The notes under the pieces were generated by a model. That model was given only the letters and a program-made list of their open reading frames with translations, was not told the DNA's origin and made no database searches. Shown here one piece after another: positions 20,780-29,766 of a stretch of 64,000 bases of DNA; position 1 is the stretch's first letter, and each line of letters starts with the position of its first letter. This DNA is from Zwartia panacis (GTDB lineage: Bacteria > Pseudomonadota > Gammaproteobacteria > Burkholderiales > Burkholderiaceae_B): the NCBI RefSeq assembly GCF_030410395.1, contig NZ_JAUHHF010000001.1:248001-312000 (forward strand), in the 5' to 3' direction. Position numbers and translations under genes: made by a program.

Positions 20780-21588
20780 ACACTCAATCCTCCATTCCTG
20801 TCATTCGTCCTGCCAAAGCCTGGTCTGGCGTCCATACTTTTTGTACGACCCGCGTGGGAGGTGTGGGCCGACCTCCTTACGACTCCTTCAATCTGGGTCT
20901 TGGGGCGGGTGACCTTCCCGAGACAGTGTTGACGAATCGGGGTTTGCTCGCCCAGTTGATCCCGCAGGAGCCTGCCTGGTTGCAACAAGTGCACGGCGTG
21001 CGCGTGGTCGATGCGGATGACCCTAAAAATTTTGTATCGGCAAACTCTCCACCTGCGGCGGATGCTTCAGTGACCACGCAACATGAGCGTGTGCTGGCCG
21101 TTTTGACTGCGGACTGTCTGTCTGTCGTATTGGCGGATGATCGAGCAACGGTGCTGGGTGCGGCGCATGCCGGCTGGAAAGGTCTGGCAGCGGGCGTGCT
21201 CGAGGAAACACTGTCCCTCATGAAGCGCAAACAGCCTGATGCCATGGGTTGGCGTGCCTGGATCGGTCCCGGAATTGGTGCTGCTGCTTTTCAAGTGGGT
21301 GCGGACGTGTGCCAGGCGTTTGCAGCCGAGCTTGCGCTTGAGCCCAGCCTGTGTGTCCCTGATCCTGCAGTCTGCGACCGCTGGAGACTTGATCTGGCGG
21401 GTCTTGCGCGGTTACGTCTCTCCAAGATGGGTGTGGGTGATGTTGAGCTGAGCCATTGCTGCACAGCCACCAATCCTAAGCAATTCTTTTCCTATCGACG
21501 TGATCGTCAGACTGGTCGCATGGCCACGTTGGCTTGGCTCAGTCATCAGCCTGAGTCAAATGATGTAATGGTGGGGCGGGATCCATGA
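20770..21588 (+). CDS. pgeF: Peptidoglycan editing factor PgeF (YfiH/laccase-domain)
   Basis: Cytosolic multicopper-oxidoreductase-like (YfiH/DUF152) protein that removes misincorporated amino acids from peptidoglycan precursors in E. coli. 272 residues. Metal-binding family motifs are visible: WLQQVHGVRV, LTADCLSVVLAD, AAHAGWKGLAAGVLE and IGPGIGAAAFQVG, and near the C-terminus SHCCTATNPKQFFSYRRD. Overlaps rluD by 10 bases; phaC follows. Confidence 0.93.
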   Translation: MEINTQSSIPVIRPAKAWSGVHTFCTTRVGGVGRPPYDSFNLGLGAGDLPETVLTNRGLLAQLIPQEPAWLQQVHGVRVVDADDPKNFVSANSPPAADASVTTQHERVLAVLTADCLSVVLADDRATVLGAAHAGWKGLAAGVLEETLSLMKRKQPDAMGWRAWIGPGIGAAAFQVGADVCQAFAAELALEPSLCVPDPAVCDRWRLDLAGLARLRLSKMGVGDVELSHCCTATNPKQFFSYRRDRQTGRMATLAWLSHQPESNDVMVGRDP

Positions 21589-21674
21589 ATGACGTTTGCG
21601 TCCGTTTCCCCTGATTGACATTATTTGTATTGCAGCGCAGGATTGAAACGCCGTGTGCATATAAAGGTCACGAT

Positions 21675-23297
21675 TTGAATTTTCCATTTCCTGATGGTTG
21701 GACTCCACCAGCCGGTATCTCTCCCGAAGCCCTCGTCAAGATTCAGCAGGATTTTTTGGAGGGCTGGCAACGCATCTCAAAAGATGCAGCCGATGGACAT
21801 TTAACTCCCTTAAAAGACAGACGTTTTGCCGGGACGGCCTGGGCAAGCAGTCCTCCGCATCTGATGATGGCGCACTTGTATTTGCTTTCTGCTGACGCGA
21901 TGAGTCGCATGGTGACAGCCTCGGAAGCTGCGCCAGAGGTCAAAAACCGTTTGGAGTTTTCCATCAGCCAGTGGCTCGATGCTTTGTCTCCTGCCAATTT
22001 TTTAGCGACGAATCCCGAGGCACAAGCAGCACTTGTAGAGTCGGGCGGTGAGACACTTGTCTCGGGTATGAGTAATTTGCTCAGTGATTTGCAAAAGGGA
22101 CGCATTACTCAAACGGACGAAACTAAATTCAAGCTTGGTGAAAACGTTGCGACGACACCAGGTTCGGTGGTGTTCCAAAATCCGTATTTTCAGTTGCTCC
22201 AGTACGCACCCACCACACCGACTGTATTTCAGAAACCTATTTTGTTGGTGCCCCCATGTATCAACAAGTTTTACATCCTTGATCTCCAACCGGAAAACTC
22301 TTTTGTCCGCTTTCTCGTGGAACAAGGGTTTACCGTCTTTCTGATTTCATGGCGTAATCCGATCGCCGAAGAGAACGATGGAATGGAGAAAGCCACCTGG
22401 GATGATTATCTCGAGCAAGGCGTTCTCAAAGCGATCGAAGTGACACAGGCGATTTCCAGACAAAAACAGATCAATGCTCTGGGCTTCTGTGTGGGAGGAA
22501 CGATGCTGGCGACGGCGCTTGCCGTGGCGGCAGCCAGAGGCCAAGAGCCGGTCTCGTCAGTGACGATGCTGACTGCGATGATTGATTTTCGAGACACGGG
22601 CATGCTGGGTGTTTTTGTCGACGAGCAACATGCGCAATTGCGCGAACGGCAAATCGGTCAGGGCGGATTCATGTCTGCGCGCGAACTTGGTTCAACGTTT
22701 TCTTTTTTGCGTCCGAATGAACTCGTGTGGAACTATGTTGTTTCCAATTATCTGAAAGGTGAAACACCCGTCGCTTTTGATTTGCTCTTCTGGAATAGTG
22801 ACGGTACAAATTTGCCGGGTCCGTTTTTCACATGGTATTTCCGCAATACCTATCTCGAAAACAAGCTGCGTCAACCGAATGCGCTGAAATGTTGCGGCGT
22901 ACCGATCGATATGCGCAAAGTCAAGATTCCGGCTTTCATCTATGCCTCGCGCGAGGATCATATTGTTCCGTGGCAGTCCGCCTTTGCCACGCTTTCATTG
23001 TTTTCGGGCGAGAACACTTTTGTTCTGGGTGCGTCGGGCCATATTGCTGGTGTGATCAATCCACCGGCAAAAAACAAACGAAGTTATTGGGTGGGGCCGA
23101 CGGAGTCAAAAACTCAGGATCCAGAAAAATGGGATCAGCAGGCAACAGAGAAACCAGGGAGCTGGTGGCCGACTTGGGTCGAATGGCTCGCCACGCAGAG
23201 CGGCAAACGGGTGCGTGCACCCAAGCAAGCGGGTCGCGCGCCGTTTGATGTGCTCGAGGCAGCACCCGGTTCATATGTCAAGGTGAGGGCAGTCTAA
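21675..23297 (+). CDS. phaC: Class I poly(3-hydroxyalkanoate) polymerase
   Basis: Polymerises 3-hydroxyacyl-CoA to PHA on the granule surface. 540 residues from a TTG at 21675, preferred because AAAGG sits 7 bases upstream and the protein then begins MNFPFPDGW; an in-frame TTG at 21615 would add 20 residues but overlaps a TTGACA box. The lipase-like active Cys is in GFCVGGT at residue 272 (codon 22488-22490). The catalytic Asp is probably in YASREDHIVPW and the His in LGASGHIAGVINPP. PhaC N-domain features are present at residues 50-200. The next gene is phaB; no phaA thiolase is in the window. Confidence 0.95.
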   Translation: MNFPFPDGWTPPAGISPEALVKIQQDFLEGWQRISKDAADGHLTPLKDRRFAGTAWASSPPHLMMAHLYLLSADAMSRMVTASEAAPEVKNRLEFSISQWLDALSPANFLATNPEAQAALVESGGETLVSGMSNLLSDLQKGRITQTDETKFKLGENVATTPGSVVFQNPYFQLLQYAPTTPTVFQKPILLVPPCINKFYILDLQPENSFVRFLVEQGFTVFLISWRNPIAEENDGMEKATWDDYLEQGVLKAIEVTQAISRQKQINALGFCVGGTMLATALAVAAARGQEPVSSVTMLTAMIDFRDTGMLGVFVDEQHAQLRERQIGQGGFMSARELGSTFSFLRPNELVWNYVVSNYLKGETPVAFDLLFWNSDGTNLPGPFFTWYFRNTYLENKLRQPNALKCCGVPIDMRKVKIPAFIYASREDHIVPWQSAFATLSLFSGENTFVLGASGHIAGVINPPAKNKRSYWVGPTESKTQDPEKWDQQATEKPGSWWPTWVEWLATQSGKRVRAPKQAGRAPFDVLEAAPGSYVKVRAV

Positions 23298-23341
23298 CTT
23301 CAGTTCAAAGTATCGTGCAGGGCAACCAGGGGAGAACCAGT

Positions 23342-24079
23342 ATGAGTGCAAAGATTGCGTATGTCACAGGTGGTATGGGTGGAATCGGAACTGCGATTTG
23401 TCAGCGTCTGGCCAAGGATGGTATGACAGTCATTGCTGGTTGTGGTCCAAGTCGTGACCATCAGCAGTGGATTGATGAACAGGCCGCTCTGGGTTACACG
23501 TTCTATGCGTCTGTCGGAAACGTCTCCGATTGGAACTCTTGCGAAGCGGCATTTAAAAAGGTTGTCGCAGAGCACGGCCCCGTCGATGTTTTGGTGAACA
23601 ATGCTGGCATCACCCGCGACGGAGTATTCCGTAAAATGTCACTTGATGATTGGCGTGCCGTGATGGATACCAACCTGAACAGCTTGTTTAACGTGACCAA
23701 GCAAGTGATCGACGGAATGGCTGATCGTGGATTTGGGCGTATCATTAACATCAGTTCAGTGAACGGACAGAAAGGGCAGTTTGGCCAATGTAATTACGCA
23801 ACGGCCAAGGCGGCCATTCATGGTTTCACCATGTCGCTGGCGCTCGAGGTTGCCAGCAAAGGTGTGACGGTCAATACCGTTTCGCCTGGCTATATCGGGA
23901 CAGACATGGTGCGGGCTATTCGTCCGGATGTGCTTGAGAAAATTATTGCTACCATTCCTGTCAAACGACTTGGACGGCCTGAGGAAATTGCTTCTATCAT
24001 TGCCTGGATCGCGTCTGAGGAATCAGGGTTTTCGACCGGAGCGGATTTCTCACTGAACGGTGGTTTGCACATGGGTTAG
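23342..24079 (+). CDS. phaB: Acetoacetyl-CoA reductase
   Basis: NADPH-dependent SDR that reduces acetoacetyl-CoA to (R)-3-hydroxybutyryl-CoA, the monomer for PhaC. 245 residues from the ATG at 23342, preceded by GGGGAG. Cofactor motif TGGMGGIGTAI near residue 8, NNAG in DVLVNNAGITRDG, catalytic Ser in NISSVNGQKGQFGQ, and YATAK with the catalytic Tyr and Lys. The FGQCNYATAK stretch is typical of PhaB. Lies 44 bases after phaC. Confidence 0.96.
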   Translation: MSAKIAYVTGGMGGIGTAICQRLAKDGMTVIAGCGPSRDHQQWIDEQAALGYTFYASVGNVSDWNSCEAAFKKVVAEHGPVDVLVNNAGITRDGVFRKMSLDDWRAVMDTNLNSLFNVTKQVIDGMADRGFGRIINISSVNGQKGQFGQCNYATAKAAIHGFTMSLALEVASKGVTVNTVSPGYIGTDMVRAIRPDVLEKIIATIPVKRLGRPEEIASIIAWIASEESGFSTGADFSLNGGLHMG

Positions 24080-24105
24080 TTCAGGCGAATGCGCCGGGTG
24101 GGTTG

Positions 24106-24132
24106 TTGACCTGCTCGGCGAGTATTTAAAAT
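24106..24132 (+). promoter_or_regulatory. Possible promoter for phaR
   Basis: TTGACC at 24106-24111 and TAAAAT at 24127-24132 lie 15 bases apart in the 85-base gap before phaR. The spacing is shorter than ideal, so this is only a candidate that would let phaR be expressed separately from phaCB. Confidence 0.25.
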
Positions 24133-24164
24133 GGATAAATAGACAGTAGATCTGGGGACAAGTA

Positions 24165-24734
24165 ATGACTGAAGCAGCAGCGGGCGCCGTTGTACGCCTG
24201 ATTAAAAAGTATCCTAATCGCCGGCTGTACGATACACAGACCAGCACTTACATCACATTGGCTGATGTCAAACAGCTTGTATTGGAAAATGAGTCATTCA
24301 AAGTTGTCGATGCCAAGTCGTCCGAGGATCTGACGCGCAGCATTTTGCTACAGATTATTCTCGAAGAGGAGAGCGGTGGAATGCCGATGTTCTCTTCGAC
24401 GATGCTTGCTCAGGTGATTCGTTTTTATGGCCACGCGATGCAAGGCATGATGGGCTCGTACCTCGAAAAAAATATCCAGGCTTTCATGGAAATTCAGGAA
24501 CGGATGGCAGACCAGTCAAAAGGTCTTTATGGCACGAATCAGTTCGCACCTGAGGCTTGGTCGCAATTCATGAGCGCACAGACGCCTATGGTGCAAAACA
24601 TGATGAACAGCTACGTCGAGCAAAGCAAGAACTTGTTTTCCCAGATGCAGGACAAGATGCAAGACCAGACGCGCACCATGTTCTCGACATTCCCTTTCCC
24701 ACCCGGATCGCCAGCTGAGAAAGGGAAAAGCTAA
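24165..24734 (+). CDS. phaR: Polyhydroxyalkanoate synthesis regulator PhaR
   Basis: DNA- and PHB-binding repressor that senses PHA granules and controls phasin expression in Cupriavidus-type systems. 189 residues. N-terminal PHB/PHA accumulation DNA-binding domain (residues 9-70, LIKKYPNRRLYDTQTSTYI) followed by the PHB_acc region (FYGHAMQGMMGSYLEKN) and a Met/Gln-rich amphipathic C-terminus ending in a Pro/Gly/Lys tail. The order phaC-phaB-phaR supports the call. Convergent with cphA, 6 bases between stops. Confidence 0.95.
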   Translation: MTEAAAGAVVRLIKKYPNRRLYDTQTSTYITLADVKQLVLENESFKVVDAKSSEDLTRSILLQIILEEESGGMPMFSSTMLAQVIRFYGHAMQGMMGSYLEKNIQAFMEIQERMADQSKGLYGTNQFAPEAWSQFMSAQTPMVQNMMNSYVEQSKNLFSQMQDKMQDQTRTMFSTFPFPPGSPAEKGKS

Positions 24735-24740
24735 TACAGC

Positions 24741-27311
24741 TCAACCCTGTGCAACGCGCAGGGCGATGTGATCCAGCGCCTCCTGCACCTGATCGATCAG
24801 TATCAAACACAGATCGCCAGGCTGCAGTTTGGCCAGCGCCGTATCGATGGCCAGAAACTCGCCCCGGATTTCCACAATATCTTTGGTTCTTGACACATTC
24901 TGCAAACCTTTTTGCAAAAGTGCGAGCACTTCGCCGTCTTCGCGACCGCGTTGACATTGATCCTGATACAAAATGGCCTGATCGAAGACTTCGCCGAGGA
25001 TCTCGGTCTGGCGCACGATGTCCTCGTCACGGCGATCACCTGCGCCGCTGATGACGACCATGCGTCGTTTGGCCGGGATCGTTTCGACGGCCTGAATCAA
25101 TGCTTGAATGGCATCCGGATTGTGTCCATAGTCGGCCACGACCGTGGCGCCCCTGTAGTCGAACACATTAAAGCGACCAGGTGCAGTTTGGGCATCGTTG
25201 ACAAACGTGGACACACCGGTCGTGATGGTTTGCCAGTCGAGGCCCAGTGCCCAGGCCGCTGCGATCGAGGCCATTGCATTTTCATTTTGGAATGTGATGG
25301 TGCCATTGCGTGTGAGCGGAATCGATTTGAGCGCAATCCTGTGTTCGCGACCACCCTCAGCGGCCACGACATGATCGCCATCGATATACACGACGCGTTT
25401 ACCTTGGGCCCGGTGCGTATTGAGAGCGGGATTGAGGCGGTCGATTGAAAAGAGCGTGACTGAACCCGGGCAAGCGTCCGCCATTTTAAGAACCATGGGA
25501 TCAGACGCATTCAAGACGGCCGTGCCATTGGGGGCGACGTTTTGAACAATGACGCGTTTGACGAGTGCGAGATGATCGATGGTGTTGATGAAATTCATAC
25601 CAAGATGATCACCGACTCCGAGGTTGGTGACGACTGCGACATCGCATTTGTCAAATCCAAGCCCTTCGCGCAAGATGCCACCACGCGCTGTTTCAAAGAC
25701 GGCTGCATCCACATCGGGGTGCATGAGCACATTGCGAGCGCTGCGAGGACCGCTGCAGTCTCCGGTGTCGATGCAGCGATGTTCGATATAGACGCCATCG
25801 GAGTTGGTCATGCCAACGCGTTTGCCGCTTGTTTTCAACAAGTGCGCGGTTAACCTGACGGTTGTTGTCTTGCCGTTGGTCCCTGTCACGGCGACCACGG
25901 GGATCCGGGCGTTGTCACCCTCGGCGAACATCGTGGATATGATCGCTTCCCCCACGGGACGCGCTTTGCCGAAAGAGGGGCTCAAGTGCATACGCAGACC
26001 TGGCGCGGCATTGATTTCAACAATTCCGGCACGTTGTTCTTCCATGGGTTTGATCACGGTCTCGGCGACGAGATCGACGCCGGCAATATCAAGTCCCACC
26101 ATTTGCGCTGCGGTCACCATTCTCGCGGCCAATTCCGGATGCACTTCGTCAGTGACATCAGTCGCGCTTCCGCCCGTACTCAGGTTCGCATTGTTACGCA
26201 GCAAAATGCGCTGACCCTTTTCCGGAATGGACTGTGCGTTCAGTCCCTGGTTGGCGAGTGTGGCCAGTGCGATTTCATCGAGCCGAATTTTTGTCAATGC
26301 CGTGGCGTGTCCGTCTCCACGCAAAGGATCTAAATTCACTGTTTCAACCAGTTGCGCGATGCTGTGCTGGCCATCGCCGATGACGCTGGGCGGATCACGT
26401 CTCGCGGCGGCAACGAGTTGGTTGCCGATCACCAGCATCCGGAAGTCGTGGCCGGGTATGTATTGCTCGATGATGACATCGCTGCTGATCGTGCTGGCGA
26501 CATCAAACGCTTTATTGAGCTGTTCACGCGTTTCGATATTGACGGCGACCCCTTTGCCCTGATTGCCATCGCGGGGTTTGACCACCACGGGTAATCCGAT
26601 GCGGGTCGCGATTTCCCAGGCTTCATCCTGGTCGCGGGCGACATGTCCCTGCGGAACAGGGACACCCGCCGCCTGAAGGAGCATTTTGGTGAGGTCTTTA
26701 TCTTGGGCGATTGCTTCGGCGATTGCGCTGGTGCCGCTCGTCTCTGCCGCTTGAATACGTTTTTGTTTGCTGCCCCAGCCAAACTGTACCAAGCTACCTT
26801 CTGTGAGCCTGCGATAAGGAATGCCCCGTGCAACTGCGGCATCCACAATCGATCCTGTGCTGGGTCCCAGACGTACATCCTCGTCCAACTCCCGTAGTTC
26901 GCTCAGGGCCTGTTTGACGTCAAAGGGCGTGTCATCGAGCGCTGCCTGGCAAAGATTCTCCGCGAGTTCCAGGGCACGTCTTCCCACAGGTTCTTCTGTG
27001 TATTGAAAAACAATCTGGAAAACGTTTTGCTCGGGCGTCGCGGTCGTTTGACCAAAAGCGACAGGGCAGCCTGCTGCGGCCTGCAAGCCAAGCGCGATGG
27101 CTTCCAACGCATGTGCGACCGTGATGGGGTCTTTATGTCCCAGAGGGCGCAGCGGTTTGATTTCCGGGAATCGTGCTCGCAGTCTTGTGACAAAGCCGGG
27201 CATCTTGTCTAGGTCTGCCTCGTCGCCTGCACATGTCACGACGGCCTCGATGGCGGTGTGACGGCTCCATAAGTTAGGACCACGTAGAGCGCGAATTCTT
27301 GAAACTTCCAT
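24741..27311 (-). CDS. cphA: Cyanophycin synthetase
   Basis: Builds multi-L-arginyl-poly-L-aspartate (cyanophycin), a nitrogen and carbon store, using ATP. 856 residues from the ATG at 27311 (AGGA upstream). N-terminal CphA domain (EVSRIRALRGPNLWSR), ATP-grasp domain from about residue 200 (KPRDGNQGKGVAVNI, EQYIPGHDFRMLVIG), and a Mur-ligase-like half with P-loop VTGTNGKTTTVRL near residue 485, ETARGGILREGLGF, TNLGVGDHLGM, and a complete C-terminal Mur domain (PGRFNVF, ADYGHNPDAIQAL). Downstream member of a minus-strand pair with cphA', 58 bases apart. No cyanophycinase gene is in the window. Confidence 0.95.
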   Translation of the reverse strand: MEVSRIRALRGPNLWSRHTAIEAVVTCAGDEADLDKMPGFVTRLRARFPEIKPLRPLGHKDPITVAHALEAIALGLQAAAGCPVAFGQTTATPEQNVFQIVFQYTEEPVGRRALELAENLCQAALDDTPFDVKQALSELRELDEDVRLGPSTGSIVDAAVARGIPYRRLTEGSLVQFGWGSKQKRIQAAETSGTSAIAEAIAQDKDLTKMLLQAAGVPVPQGHVARDQDEAWEIATRIGLPVVVKPRDGNQGKGVAVNIETREQLNKAFDVASTISSDVIIEQYIPGHDFRMLVIGNQLVAAARRDPPSVIGDGQHSIAQLVETVNLDPLRGDGHATALTKIRLDEIALATLANQGLNAQSIPEKGQRILLRNNANLSTGGSATDVTDEVHPELAARMVTAAQMVGLDIAGVDLVAETVIKPMEEQRAGIVEINAAPGLRMHLSPSFGKARPVGEAIISTMFAEGDNARIPVVAVTGTNGKTTTVRLTAHLLKTSGKRVGMTNSDGVYIEHRCIDTGDCSGPRSARNVLMHPDVDAAVFETARGGILREGLGFDKCDVAVVTNLGVGDHLGMNFINTIDHLALVKRVIVQNVAPNGTAVLNASDPMVLKMADACPGSVTLFSIDRLNPALNTHRAQGKRVVYIDGDHVVAAEGGREHRIALKSIPLTRNGTITFQNENAMASIAAAWALGLDWQTITTGVSTFVNDAQTAPGRFNVFDYRGATVVADYGHNPDAIQALIQAVETIPAKRRMVVISGAGDRRDEDIVRQTEILGEVFDQAILYQDQCQRGREDGEVLALLQKGLQNVSRTKDIVEIRGEFLAIDTALAKLQPGDLCLILIDQVQEALDHIALRVAQG

Positions 27312-27369
27312 GTCGATTCCTGAGGATGAGGAGGTGGAACGTATTAAATCAATGAATGAGTTGAGTGAG

Positions 27370-29526
27370 TCAGTGCCATTCAAAAGCGATCAGACCCGCT
27401 TCGATCAAATCCGGTGTAACACCCAGCGACCATGCGGCGGCGGCAGCGGCGAGCACACTCGTGATGTGTTCGCGATGTGTGTCTTGACGGGTCACAGGGA
27501 TGGACGTGATCGTACAGAGATTTCGGCGAACCGATCCATGCGCCAAAATGAGTTGGCCGTGCTCAACGAAGACAGCGCGTTCCCCGTTGGCAACATGATT
27601 GACCAGTGCAGGCAGTTTGGCCTGACTGCTAAAGAGTGTCACTTTGCCGTCGCAATAATCCGCAAGCGCCATGACACGAGCATCTTCTGCATTCAGGACA
27701 GCCATGCCATGAGGCAAGACGACGTCCATCTGGGTACGGTAGATATTGATGAGATCTTGTTCGTCTAGTATTTCGTAAGCGGCAAGGTCTTGAGTCCAGT
27801 CCACATTTGTGATGATGCCGACCTCACAACGCTCGTAGGCGAGACCTTCAGTCAAAATTTGTTTGCAACCGTTTTCAATGATGACCGCTTGCACTTCCCT
27901 GTTCAGAAGCACACGTCGTCCATTCGCGTGGTCCGCACAGTTTCCCGAGTGCAAACGGCGATGATCGACGAACAGGCCCTCGCTGCATGCCAGACCCGTT
28001 TTCCAACCATGCAAAGATAAAAGTTTGAAAAGTAGTTTGCCCGTCAGTGTTTTGCCACTGGTACCGGTGATTCCCGTGACGGGAATGCGTGCCATGTCTC
28101 CGGGGGGGAAGGTGTAGCCTACGATGTCCCGTCCAACTTGTCGTGCTTTGCCTTGAGCAGGCTTGAGATGCATGAGCAAGCCCGGACCCGCGTTGACCTC
28201 CACAATCGCGCCTTGTTGCGCGGCGAGGGGTTTGGAAATGTCTTGGGCGACAAGATCAATACCCGCAATGTCCAGGCCGACAATGCGAGCCGCCGTACAG
28301 GCAACGGCGGCCACTTCGGGATGCACTTGTTCGGTACAGTCAAAGGCGACATTGCCGTTACGCTGAATGGTGATTGTTTTGCCGATGGGGGGGACATCGT
28401 CCGGTCCAAAGCCTTGCCGTTTGATTTCGAGCATGACTGCCGAATCCAGGCGAACGTAGTTGAGCGGTTGATCTTCTTCGTGTCCGCGTCGCGGATCGGC
28501 ATTGAGTTGCGTGTCGATGAGTTCGCGAATACTGCTTATGCCATCGCCAGTGACTGTCGCATCCTGGCCTTTGGCTGCGGCGATGAGTTTCCCCCCCACC
28601 ACCAGCAGTCTGTGCTCGTCGCCGCGGATGAATTGTTCAACGAGTACACCTGACCCTTCCTCGATTGCGACGGCGTACGCCCGTTCAATTTCCTCTTTTG
28701 TTGACAGATTCGTGAAGACGCCGCGTCCATGGTTACCGTCACTAGGCTTGACCACGACGGGCAGGCCTAAATCGACTGCGGCTTCCCAGGCATCCTCGAC
28801 GTTTGCGACCTCTCGGCCGACCGGTACGGGCACGCCACAGGCACGTAATAAGCTCTTGGTCAGATCTTTGTCGCGAGAGATGGTCTCAGCAATCGCGCCA
28901 GTGTTGTCAGTTTCAGCGGTCCAGATGCGTCGCTGGTTCACGCCATAGCCCAACTGCAACAAGTTGCCGGAGCTCAGTCTGATCGCTGGAATGTCACGGT
29001 CATCCGCGGCATCCACAATGCAAGCAGTGCTGGGCCCGAGGCAAAAGCGCTGTCGCAAATCATGAAGCGTATCAACCATGGGCTTGACCTCGAGTGCTTG
29101 ATCCTCGAGTGCATTCAGAATGAGTGTGCGCGCGAAAGCCAATGCCTGGCGCGTCACGTTCTCATGCCATGCGCGCACGACGACCTTGTACAGGCCAGGT
29201 TGGGAAGTCGCACGCGTTTGACCGAACCCTCCGGGCATGCCCGCCAGTTGCTGTAAGACCAGCGTGAGATGCTCAAGCAGGTGAGGCGGCCAAATGCCTG
29301 CGGCCAGCACGGATGGGGTGTCTTTGGTGGCTTCAATCCCTGGCCCAGGCTGGATAAGCGCTGGCACGGCTTTGATTAAGCGTTCGTAGGCGGCTAGAAC
29401 TTTGGGGGCGGGAAGTGCTTGAAACCCGTCAAACTGTATCCAGGCCTCGATGACCGGGCGGTAGGTCCAGATATTCGGCCCGCGTAAATAAATGTCACGC
29501 CGGGTCGAGATGTCACATGTGCTCAT
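27370..29526 (-). CDS. cphA': Cyanophycin synthetase-like protein CphA' (shortened paralogue)
   Basis: Paralogue of the neighbouring CphA, 718 residues from the ATG at 29526. It keeps the N-terminal domain (RRDIYLRGPNIWTYRP) and ATP-grasp signatures (KPSDGNHGRGVFTN, EQFIRGDEHRLLVVG). The Mur half keeps a P-loop (TGTSGKTLTGKL), but ETARGGIL of CphA is ENGCKQIL here and DHLG is lost. It ends where CphA still has about 150 residues, so the C-terminal Mur domain is missing. The layout resembles cyanobacterial CphA2, and cphA' genes are known beside cphA in Cupriavidus- and Bordetella-type bacteria. Which reaction it performs cannot be told from sequence. No clear ribosome-binding site at the chosen ATG. 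Confidence 0.9.
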   Translation of the reverse strand: MSTCDISTRRDIYLRGPNIWTYRPVIEAWIQFDGFQALPAPKVLAAYERLIKAVPALIQPGPGIEATKDTPSVLAAGIWPPHLLEHLTLVLQQLAGMPGGFGQTRATSQPGLYKVVVRAWHENVTRQALAFARTLILNALEDQALEVKPMVDTLHDLRQRFCLGPSTACIVDAADDRDIPAIRLSSGNLLQLGYGVNQRRIWTAETDNTGAIAETISRDKDLTKSLLRACGVPVPVGREVANVEDAWEAAVDLGLPVVVKPSDGNHGRGVFTNLSTKEEIERAYAVAIEEGSGVLVEQFIRGDEHRLLVVGGKLIAAAKGQDATVTGDGISSIRELIDTQLNADPRRGHEEDQPLNYVRLDSAVMLEIKRQGFGPDDVPPIGKTITIQRNGNVAFDCTEQVHPEVAAVACTAARIVGLDIAGIDLVAQDISKPLAAQQGAIVEVNAGPGLLMHLKPAQGKARQVGRDIVGYTFPPGDMARIPVTGITGTSGKTLTGKLLFKLLSLHGWKTGLACSEGLFVDHRRLHSGNCADHANGRRVLLNREVQAVIIENGCKQILTEGLAYERCEVGIITNVDWTQDLAAYEILDEQDLINIYRTQMDVVLPHGMAVLNAEDARVMALADYCDGKVTLFSSQAKLPALVNHVANGERAVFVEHGQLILAHGSVRRNLCTITSIPVTRQDTHREHITSVLAAAAAAWSLGVTPDLIEAGLIAFEWH

Positions 29527-29766
29527 AGGAAACAGTTTGGCTGCAGTAAAAGAGTATTTTGTTGCGCTGCACAACGTCATGCATGTGTCATTATCGCAGC
29601 AAAAAAGGTGTTTGGCGGGGCCTGACACATCGCGAGATCAATGCTTGGAGCATATGCTAGTTATACTTGCGAGGTGAACAGATTATTGAGCCAGCCAAAT
29701 TTTCCCAATGAACAGCTTTCTGTTGCAGTCGGCGTTCCAGACTGACGAGCCCCTTCTGCCGCAGCA
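29527..29766. promoter_or_regulatory. Divergent promoter region between cphA' and the ABC transporter gene
   Basis: 240 non-coding bases between two divergent starts. Facing the ABC gene, TATACT at 29662-29667 is a good -10 hexamer without a clear -35. Facing cphA', the minus strand reads TGCGATAAT (-10 hexamer at 29595 down to 29590), an extended -10 form. Both are candidates by eye. The arrangement implies common control of cyanophycin synthesis and the transporter pair. Confidence 0.4.

Noticed and set aside
14439-24734. tRNA, rRNA or mobile element in the housekeeping block
   Set aside because: Gaps are all under about 110 bases and none shows cloverleaf arms or CCA, and no transposase or integrase motif appears in any frame.
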